A DNA stretch of 5,561 nt from BM506 sp031581485 (lineage in GTDB: Bacteria; Desulfobacterota; Desulfobulbia; Desulfobulbales; SURF-16), in contig JAVLBA010000112.1 in assembly GCA_031581485.1 (NCBI GenBank), positions 1 to 5,561 of the forward strand, given 5' to 3'. The notes beneath the pieces were generated by a model. The model was not told the origin of the DNA. It did no database searches and saw only the letters and a program-made list of their open reading frames with translations. Position 1 is the stretch's first letter; each line of letters opens with the position of its first letter. Position numbers and translations under genes: made by a program. Below are positions 1-4,686 of this stretch, piece by piece.

Positions 1-76
1 CGCCTCATTTTTCACCCTCAAGGGGTACTTACGCCTTGCCTCAGCTGCGCTCGCTACCTTTTTCAACGGGCTGCTA
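1..76. repeat. Possible dispersed intergenic repeat (REP-like), partial
   Basis: This non-coding stretch lies downstream of the minus-strand gene cluster and is cut by the window edge. Read on the minus strand it runs from a CAGCCCGTTGAAAAAGG segment through GTAGCGAGCGCAGCTGAGGC to GGCGTAAGTACCCC. I associate this general wording with short multicopy intergenic elements in deltaproteobacterial genomes, but that is recall, not a comparison I could run. One plus-strand frame is open from base 2 to 172, but it lacks a convincing start and runs antisense into the zinc-ribbon gene, so I do not call it a gene. No second copy is visible in this window. Confidence 0.25.
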
Positions 77-94
77 ACTGCCCAGCAGCAGCCC
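68..94 (-). terminator. Terminator-like hairpin after the zinc-ribbon gene
   Basis: A perfect 8-bp inverted repeat (GGGCTGCT at 68-75, AGCAGCCC at 87-94) with an 11-nt loop starts 8 nt beyond the minus-strand stop codon at 103-105. The position and GC-rich stem fit the end of the minus-strand transcript. On that strand the stem is followed by GTTGAAAAAGG, not by a U tract, so it is not a canonical intrinsic terminator. It could act as a 3' stabilising structure, belong to the adjacent repeat, or work with Rho. Confidence 0.35.
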
Positions 95-102
95 ATCCGG
101 GT

Positions 103-690
103 TCAAGAGCGCCTGAATGCCGTTTTGGAACATTTCGGGCAGGGCGGAATGCGGCCCGGTTTTTTCAGGTGAAGCTCTGCCCCGCAGTTTGTACAGGTGA
201 AGGCCCCGCCGTGGGTGACCTCTCCTGTCTTGTAAGAGAGTGAGCTGTCGAGCCTGTCACTCAGGCTTGTGGTCCATTCACTCAGGCCCCTGGTGACGTT
301 GAGCAGAAAAGAGCCACCCTTATCAACAGAGAATTCTTTGAGATATTCCGCCTCATTGGAAATCTCCCGCCAGAGGGCCCCGCCCTTGTTCCGCCACCGG
401 CTAAAATCTTGGCGCGTCTCCTTGATATCCTCGTCCACCTTGGGTTTGATCTGGCTGACGGTGGAGGCAATATCTTTTTTCAGAGCAGCTCCGGCCCGGG
501 AGATACCCTCTTTTGAGTACTCCCCCATTTCTTTCAGCTCTGCCATGGCCTTTTCCATGGCAGAGCTCACCGACTCGGTGTTGATCTTCTCATTGAGTTC
601 CCCCAAGGTTTTGCTGAGCCGCTGCCGCAGTTTTTCATAGGCGGCCAATTCCTCTTCAACGGCCTTGTCCTCTTTTTTTTCCTTATCCAT
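103..690 (-). CDS. YbeL-like zinc-ribbon protein (DUF1451 family)
   Basis: This 195-residue soluble protein has a charged, helical N-terminal part (about residues 1-125) likely to form coiled coil, and a C-terminal zinc ribbon. The ribbon ligands are visible as C166-x2-C169 and C184-x2-C187. The block preceding them (SLSYKTGEVTHGGAFTCTNC) and the end (CPKCSKTAFRRS) match the arrangement I know from E. coli YbeL (zinc-ribbon family PF07295, formerly DUF1451), where a TGELT-type helix region, an SGEV motif and a CxxC...CPKC ribbon occur in the same order. The function of that family is not established. E. coli YbeL is about 160 residues, so this copy is somewhat longer, mostly at the N-terminus. 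The ATG at 690 is well placed after AGAGGAG with about 5 nt spacing. It lies 97 bp downstream of the lipoprotein gene in the same direction, so it may be co-transcribed or have its own promoter. There is no signal peptide or membrane segment. Confidence 0.8.
   Translation of the reverse strand: MDKEKKEDKAVEEELAAYEKLRQRLSKTLGELNEKINTESVSSAMEKAMAELKEMGEYSKEGISRAGAALKKDIASTVSQIKPKVDEDIKETRQDFSRWRNKGGALWREISNEAEYLKEFSVDKGGSFLLNVTRGLSEWTTSLSDRLDSSLSYKTGEVTHGGAFTCTNCGAELHLKKPGRIPPCPKCSKTAFRRS
536..567. repeat. Perfect 13-bp inverted repeat inside the zinc-ribbon gene
   Basis: The arms AGCTCTGCCATGG (536-548) and CCATGGCAGAGCT (555-567) are exact reverse complements separated by a 6-nt loop (CCTTTT on the plus strand, AAAAGG in the mRNA). 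It lies in the coding region for residues 42-52 (SSAMEKAMAEL) of the zinc-ribbon protein, about 120 nt after the start codon. In the mRNA it would form a strong hairpin. The half-repeat in the protein (AMEKAMAE) may be the reason it exists, since the two Ala-Met pairs use the same codons in mirrored context. Confidence 0.85.
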
Positions 691-787
691 GAGCGCTCCT
701 CTTTTAAGAAAATATGAACAACGTACCAGGCTGGATGCTGTTCTTCATCCACCCTACCAGTAGCACTCTGATTTTATAAACATTTTC

Positions 788-1444
788 TCAGGGACCAGCG
801 GAGGAGTCGTGCAGCAGTGCCGCGCCAACAAACCGGGCGATCTCCGGCAGCAGCTGGTTCAGGGCCTTGTTGGTCGCCGCCGCCCCTCCCTGGGGATCAG
901 CACTTTCTGCGGCCATGGTTTTGGCAAAGATTTTTGTGGCCACAACCCGGTCAGCAACAATGAGCTGCAGACGCAGCGCAAGCTGAATCTGGCTGCTGCC
1001 TGGCCCGGCAAAGACCTGGCGCAACCGGAGCACTTCCGTCTCCAGGCGCAGATCCGTTGTGGCCATTGTGGGCGCCATAACCACGGCCTGGTAGGCCCCG
1101 CTTTCCTCCAGGGCTTTGACCAGAAGGGGGTGCAGCATGCGGCCGGGTCTGTCGGCCCAGCGGTGATCCCGGTAATATTCGAGTTTGCCGCTTTCCCGCA
1201 TATAGGCCATGCGGGCGGTATCATAGCCGGCAACCGCCCGGGGCATGCTGACCAGAAGAACCGCCGTGGCCGCAGGGTGTGTGCCCCCGGTCTCCAAGGG
1301 TAAAGCCGCCTCAAATATATAGGTGGCCGGGGCAATTCTATCCTGCTGGCCCAGAGAAATACAGGAGGCCTGCAGGAGCATGATGGCTAGAAAAAGGATC
1401 TGGGCCCCAAAAAAGGGTCTGCCCTGCTTCGGTAATGGTCGCAT
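788..1444 (-). CDS. PqiC-like ABC-transport auxiliary lipoprotein
   Basis: This 218-residue protein is an outer-membrane-type lipoprotein of the ABC-transport auxiliary family (PF03886, formerly DUF330; E. coli PqiC/YmbA). A basic N-terminus is followed by a hydrophobic segment (about residues 14-27) and Cys28, the likely lipidated residue. The family core is clear: LVSMPRAVAGYDTARMAYM, then LEYYRDHRWADRPGRMLHPLL and ALEESGAYQAVV (about residues 64-123). In PqiABC-type systems the lipoprotein joins the MCE conduit to the outer membrane, and the same role is inferred here. The lipobox is atypical: the residues before Cys28 are L-Q-A-S, placing Gln at -3 where Leu is usual, so processing by signal peptidase II is likely but not certain. 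The ATG overlaps the stop of the MCE gene as TAATG and has AAGGGGG 4 nt upstream, which points to translational coupling. The 188 residues after Cys28 match the family's usual size. Confidence 0.85.
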   Translation of the reverse strand: MRPLPKQGRPFFGAQILFLAIMLLQASCISLGQQDRIAPATYIFEAALPLETGGTHPAATAVLLVSMPRAVAGYDTARMAYMRESGKLEYYRDHRWADRPGRMLHPLLVKALEESGAYQAVVMAPTMATTDLRLETEVLRLRQVFAGPGSSQIQLALRLQLIVADRVVATKIFAKTMAAESADPQGGAAATNKALNQLLPEIARFVGAALLHDSSAGP

Positions 1445-2385
1445 TATTCCCCCTTTTGCGGGTGTTCTCCAGGACCTGGAGGTGATTGGGGACGTCCCCA
1501 GAGGAGACTTTCCGGATTGTCTTCAAGCGTTGCGGTGAGATTCTCCAGGCGCTGGATAAGACGCTGCAGATCCGTGGAGAGGATGCGCACCTGGCGGCCC
1601 CCCTCTTCCATAAACTGCGCTATGCCCTGGGTGCTGGTGGTGGTGGCGCTGCCAATCCCCACGCTTTGCTGCCGGACCTCATTGGCCATCTGCTCCAGGG
1701 CTGTGCCGGCCTGGCCCAGGCTCTCCAGCAGTCCGGGAATGTTGTCACTGGCTGCGGCCCCTTTTTCCATAATATAGGCCGCTTCCTTAAACATCTCTCC
1801 CATGGAATCGGTTTGGCCGCTGAGTGAATCCAGCAATTCCTCCAGGCGGCGCAGGCTTTTGTTTATGGCCACCTTGTTGGGGCCGCTGATGAATTCATGG
1901 ACGCTGTCAGATGTTTGGGTGAGACTGGTAAGCAGCGCGGTAATACCCTCATCCATGCGGGTAAGGAGAGAGGGACCGCTTTGGATCTCCGGATAGGGCT
2001 CATCCGGGCTCGGCTTTAAGAGCGGGGCGTCTTGACTGGGGCTGGTCAGGTTAAGATAGGCAATGCCGGTGAGTCCCTGCATCTCAATGGTGGCCAGGGT
2101 GTTTTGGCGGACAGGGGTGTCCGGTCTGATTTCCAGCAAAATTTTCACCTGATCAGGGTTTGCCGGGTCAAGGCGAAGCCGGGCCACCCGGCCAACGTCA
2201 ACACCATTGTACTTTACCGGCGCTTCCTGGGAGAGTCCTGAAACAGAGTACTTGGTATAGACAACATAGGTATTGTAATCCTGGGTGGTGGGCCGCAAGG
2301 TGAACCAGATGATGCTGGCCAGAAAGGCGAGCCCCAGGAAGAGGACAAAGATACCGACCAACAGATAATTTATGCGTGTTTCCAT
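1444..2385 (-). CDS. mlaD: MlaD-like MCE-domain lipid-binding protein
   Basis: This 313-residue protein is the periplasmic substrate-binding part of an MCE lipid transporter. It has one N-terminal membrane anchor (about residues 7-29) and a single MCE domain (about 38-115) with the hallmark segments APVKYNGVDVGRV (55-67) and GLTGIAYLNL (104-113). A long helical C-terminal region (about 140-288) follows and probably forms an extended helical bundle or needle from the hexamer. The C-terminal NPESLLWG motif (290-297) followed by a Pro-rich tail is typical of MCE proteins with one MCE domain and a long helical tail. At 313 residues it is clearly longer than E. coli MlaD (about 180), so it is closer to proteins that form a tunnel needing an outer-membrane partner than to the MlaC-shuttle type. 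The ATG follows AGGGAGAAGG and starts 9 nt after the ATPase stop; the stop overlaps the lipoprotein start as TAATG. Family assignment is firm; the transported lipid is unknown. Confidence 0.9.
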   Translation of the reverse strand: METRINYLLVGIFVLFLGLAFLASIIWFTLRPTTQDYNTYVVYTKYSVSGLSQEAPVKYNGVDVGRVARLRLDPANPDQVKILLEIRPDTPVRQNTLATIEMQGLTGIAYLNLTSPSQDAPLLKPSPDEPYPEIQSGPSLLTRMDEGITALLTSLTQTSDSVHEFISGPNKVAINKSLRRLEELLDSLSGQTDSMGEMFKEAAYIMEKGAAASDNIPGLLESLGQAGTALEQMANEVRQQSVGIGSATTTSTQGIAQFMEEGGRQVRILSTDLQRLIQRLENLTATLEDNPESLLWGRPQSPPGPGEHPQKGE

Positions 2386-2394
2386 ACCTTCTCC

Positions 2395-3165
2395 CTATCC
2401 GTTTTTTGGACCCCGGTCACCATGAAAGAAGGAACGGACAAGGGGGTCAGGGCTTGCCGCCACTTCTTTGAGGCCGCCAAAAGCCACCAGGGTGCCCCGG
2501 CCGAGCATGGCTACCCGGTCAGCCATTTTCCATATTGAATCCAGATCATGAGTGACCATGAGCACCGTCAAAGCCAGGGAGTGCTGCAACTCCAGAATAA
2601 GATCATCCAAGGCGCTGGCACTCACCGGATCAAGGCCGGAGGTGGGCTCGTCAAGAAAGAGCAGCTCCGGATCAAGGGCCAGGGCCCGGGCCAGGCCCGC
2701 CCTTTTCCGCATGCCGCCGCTCAGCTCACTGGGATATTTGGCGCCCACCTCGGCGGATAATCCCACCAGTCCCAGCTTCAGGCAGGAGAGCTCCCTGATC
2801 ATTTCGGGGCTCAGGTCGGTATGTTCCCTGAAGGGAAAGGAAATATTTTCAAGGATGGTCATGCCGCTGAACAGGGCGCTGTATTGAAAGAGCATGCCGA
2901 TGCGGCGGCGCAGAAGATGAAGCCCCTGATCGTCAATTGCAGCCAGTTCCTGGCCCAATACCTTTATGGAGCCCGAGGTAGGGCGCAGCAACTTCAGCAT
3001 GGCCCGCAACAGGGTGGACTTGCCGGTGCCGCTGCCCCCCACCAGGGCGGTTATCTCATTGGCCCTGATCACCATGTTGATATCCTCATGGATCTGGGTC
3101 GCCCCCAAACGGGTATGGACCCGGCGCAGCTCAATGACGTTTGGGGAGGAGGCGCTCACTTTCAT
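2395..3165 (-). CDS. mlaF: MlaF-like ABC transporter ATPase
   Basis: This 256-residue protein is the cytoplasmic ATPase of an MCE-type lipid ABC transporter and would pair as a dimer with the MlaE permease. All motifs are intact: Walker A GGSGTGKST (43-51), Q-loop Gln94 in LFQYSALF, signature LSGGMRKR (148-155), Walker B LLFLDEP (168-174) with the D-loop SGLD (176-179), and the switch His206 in VTHD. The SGGMRKRAGLARALALDPELL form of the signature region is characteristic of the MlaF/Ttg2A group. The length is near that of E. coli MlaF (about 270). The start codon overlaps the permease stop as ATGA, and only a weak Shine-Dalgarno sequence precedes it, so translation is probably coupled to that of the permease. 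The product ends with a short charged tail and the gene is followed 9 nt later by the MCE gene. Confidence 0.95.
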   Translation of the reverse strand: MKVSASSPNVIELRRVHTRLGATQIHEDINMVIRANEITALVGGSGTGKSTLLRAMLKLLRPTSGSIKVLGQELAAIDDQGLHLLRRRIGMLFQYSALFSGMTILENISFPFREHTDLSPEMIRELSCLKLGLVGLSAEVGAKYPSELSGGMRKRAGLARALALDPELLFLDEPTSGLDPVSASALDDLILELQHSLALTVLMVTHDLDSIWKMADRVAMLGRGTLVAFGGLKEVAASPDPLVRSFFHGDRGPKNG

Positions 3166-4331
3166 ATGCCGAGCCAGCTGAAGACGACGGAAAAAAGGGC
3201 ATCGGCAATGATCACCAGAAAGATGGCCAGCACCACACTTGAGGTTGTTCTTTCCCCGACATTCTCTGCACTCCCTTTGGCCATAAAGCCCTGATAGCAG
3301 CCCACCATGACAATGATGACGGCAAAGACAGGGGCCTTGCTGATGCCGATCAGATACGACTCCATGGTCAGGGCATCAGGCAGCCGCTCCAGAAAGGCGG
3401 TACTGCTGACGTCAAGCATCAGACCTGCCATGAGCATGCCGCCGAGAATCCCCAGGAAATCGGCATAGAGGGTGAGGAGCGGCATGACAATGAGCATGGC
3501 CGCCAGTTTGGGCAGGACCAGAAGCTCCACCGGATCAAGGCCCAGGACCCTGATGGCATCAATTTCCTCGGTCACCTGCATGGTGGCGATTTGGGCCGTG
3601 TAGGCGGAACCGGTGCGGCCGGCCACCAGGATCGCGGTAATCAGGGGCGCGAATTCCCGGGTCATGGAAAGGGCCACCAGGTCGGTTATGTAGATGGAGG
3701 CCCCGTACTGCTGGAGTTGCACCCCGCCCTGGTAGGAAATGACCACACCGATCAAGAAGGTGAGCAGACCAATGATGGGCAGGGCCTGAAAGCCTGCTGA
3801 TTCGATGTTGGCGGCCATATCCTGCCAGCGGAAACGTCGGGCGCTGGTGATCATCCTCACCAAGGCCAGTGCTGTCTCGCCGGTGAAAGAGAGGAACTGC
3901 AGGGCAGTACGCCCTTCCTCCACGGCCCTCATCCCCAGTCTTTCCAGGGGGTTGTGATAAGGGGGTCTGACCGCCTGGGCAGGGGGATGGGCTGAGACCA
4001 GCTCAAAGAGGGAGGCGTGCTTTGCCGCCAGTCCGGAGAGCGTAACCTCTCTACCGGCGCGGCGTCCTCTTTCCGCGAGCCGGAAGAGGAGCCAGGCCCC
4101 TGCCGTATCCAGCCGCACGAGGCCGCTTGCGTCAATAATGATGGCCGGGGCAGATGGCCAGACAAATTTTTCAAGATCATTTTCAATGGCCGTTGCAAAG
4201 GCAAGGGTCCACTCACCCTGACACAAAAGATGCCCCTCCCCTGTGCTCTGCAGGGGGGGAGGCTGTTTTCTCTGATCGGCTTGATCTTGCATGGCAATGA
4301 CCGGTAGGGGACTAGAACGGCGGCGATTCAC
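3162..4331 (-). CDS. mlaE: STAS-MlaE fusion: lipid ABC transporter permease
   Basis: This 389-residue protein joins two parts that are separate in E. coli. Residues about 32-116 form a STAS domain (MlaB-like) with the IIIDASGLVRLDTAGAWLL strand-loop-helix; Thr76 in DTAG sits where MlaB carries its conserved Thr. Residues about 128-389 are an MlaE permease (PF02405) with about five to six membrane segments and the conserved block EFAPLITAILVAGRTGSAYTAQIATM (226-251) followed by TEEIDAIRVLGLDP. The permease forms the inner-membrane channel that works with the MlaF ATPase and the MCE protein encoded next. E. coli MlaE has about 260 residues, so the extra length is the STAS part and linker. The start is uncertain: the GTG at 4331 is the first standard start after an in-frame stop at 4346-4344, but the strong GGAGGGGTGAT upstream sits about 15 nt away, better placed for a CTG at 4337. 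ATG at 4292 has no Shine-Dalgarno. All three keep both domains whole. It is the first gene of the minus-strand operon. Confidence 0.9.
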   Translation of the reverse strand: MNRRRSSPLPVIAMQDQADQRKQPPPLQSTGEGHLLCQGEWTLAFATAIENDLEKFVWPSAPAIIIDASGLVRLDTAGAWLLFRLAERGRRAGREVTLSGLAAKHASLFELVSAHPPAQAVRPPYHNPLERLGMRAVEEGRTALQFLSFTGETALALVRMITSARRFRWQDMAANIESAGFQALPIIGLLTFLIGVVISYQGGVQLQQYGASIYITDLVALSMTREFAPLITAILVAGRTGSAYTAQIATMQVTEEIDAIRVLGLDPVELLVLPKLAAMLIVMPLLTLYADFLGILGGMLMAGLMLDVSSTAFLERLPDALTMESYLIGISKAPVFAVIIVMVGCYQGFMAKGSAENVGERTTSSVVLAIFLVIIADALFSVVFSWLGI

Positions 4332-4346
4332 AGGCAGGCCAAATCA

Positions 4347-4353
4347 CCCCTCC
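4347..4353 (-). promoter_or_regulatory. Strong ribosome binding site of the permease gene
   Basis: GGAGGGG, continuing as TGAT, is an almost full complement of the 16S rRNA 3' end. Its last G is 15 nt from the GTG at 4331 and 9 nt from an in-frame CTG at 4337-4335, so it leaves the true start of the permease open. An in-frame TGA at 4346-4344 excludes longer versions. Confidence 0.55.
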
Positions 4354-4408
4354 ACAAAAAAGAGCGGCAGCAACCTGAAATCAGACAGCTTTGACACCAT
4401 TAAAATGT

Positions 4409-4437
4409 ATAATACTTGGCCGGGATGGGGAGTGCAA
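4409..4437 (-). promoter_or_regulatory. Candidate sigma70 promoter of the mla-type operon
   Basis: On the minus strand TTGCAC (4437-4432) and TATTAT (4414-4409) are separated by exactly 17 nt. The -10 matches the consensus at 5 of 6 positions, the -35 at the first 3 only. Transcription would begin near 4402, giving a leader of about 70 nt before the GTG at 4331. The -10 lies within GTATAATAC (4407-4415), a palindrome about a central base, which also presents TATAAT to the plus strand at 4408-4413; the plus-strand version has no good -35 at 16-18 nt. Confidence 0.4.
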
Positions 4438-4488
4438 GAAACAGTGGCACAGGGAGAGGGCAAGGGTCTTTTTCTGCATGGGTAAAAA

Positions 4489-4518
4489 TTGACTGGCCAA
4501 TCAAAAACTGGTTTTAGT
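4489..4518 (+). promoter_or_regulatory. Candidate promoter of the TamB/AsmA-like gene
   Basis: TTGACT (4489-4494, 5 of 6 to consensus) is followed after 18 nt by TTTAGT (4513-4518, 4 of 6), predicting a start near 4525. A better -10 hexamer, TACAAT (4520-4525), lies 25 nt from the -35 and so does not pair well with it. Between the boxes is AAAAC-TG-GTTTT (4504-4515), a small palindrome that might be an operator or just the AT-rich spacer. The assignment is by pattern only. Confidence 0.35.
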
Positions 4519-4541
4519 GTACAATGGAGAAGAGAAATCCT

Positions 4542-4548
4542 AAGGGGG
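4542..4548 (+). promoter_or_regulatory. Strong Shine-Dalgarno-like site far upstream of the TamB-like ATG
   Basis: AAGGGGG, running on as TGAT, is the best ribosome binding sequence in the plus-strand leader, yet it is about 138 nt before the ATG at 4687. The closest possible starts are a TTG at 4552, in frame with the TamB-like gene but only 3 nt away, and an overlapping GTG at 4548 that opens a 27-codon frame ending at a TGA at 4629-4631. It either serves an N-terminally extended protein, a short leader peptide, or nothing. Confidence 0.35.
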
Positions 4549-4686
4549 TGATTGCCGGACTGGTCAAACAGGCGCTTACCGCGCCACCCCGCGGCAAAAG
4601 GGCCCAAGAGATGGCCCCTCAGCCCTCCTGATCTCCTCCCCGGCCCAGACCCGATCAGCGGCTCTCCTCTTCCAGCGCCAAGGTTT

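Larger units (their letters stand above)
4332..4686. other. Divergent intergenic region
   Basis: This 355-bp region separates the minus-strand lipid-transport operon from the plus-strand TamB/AsmA-like gene. The central part (about 4380-4530) is notably AT-richer than the flanking genes and carries the candidate promoters for both directions. The part from 4552 to 4686 is GC-rich, remains open in the TamB-like frame, and could be either leader or an N-terminal extension. I see no tRNA, no riboswitch that I recognise and no clear terminator. Confidence 0.6.

Noticed and set aside
2..172. Open plus-strand frame entering from the window edge (reads ...KGYLRLASAALATFFNGLL...)
   Set aside because: There is no start or ribosome site in view, it runs antisense into the zinc-ribbon gene, and such peptides are typical of translated intergenic repeats.
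732..751. TGGATG/CATCCA stem in the gap before the zinc-ribbon gene
   Set aside because: It has only 6 bp, an 8-nt loop and no U tract on either strand, so it is too weak to call a terminator.
809..1303. Plus-strand open frame of 164 codons across the lipoprotein gene
   Set aside because: The minus-strand frame shows clear family motifs (DTARMAYM, HRWADRPGRML). The plus-strand product has no recognisable features.
2821..3294. Plus-strand open frame of 157 codons across the ATPase gene
   Set aside because: It is antisense to an ATPase with every ABC motif intact and spans the ATPase/permease junction, so it is a shadow.
4391..4413. TTGACA followed by TATAAT on the plus strand
   Set aside because: Both hexamers are perfect matches, but the spacer is only 11 nt, too short for a sigma70 promoter. 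They probably belong to different signals or are coincidental.
4445..4461. TGGCAC resembling a sigma54 -24 element
   Set aside because: No GC doublet lies at the required 10-nt distance from the GG; the nearest is at 12 nt.
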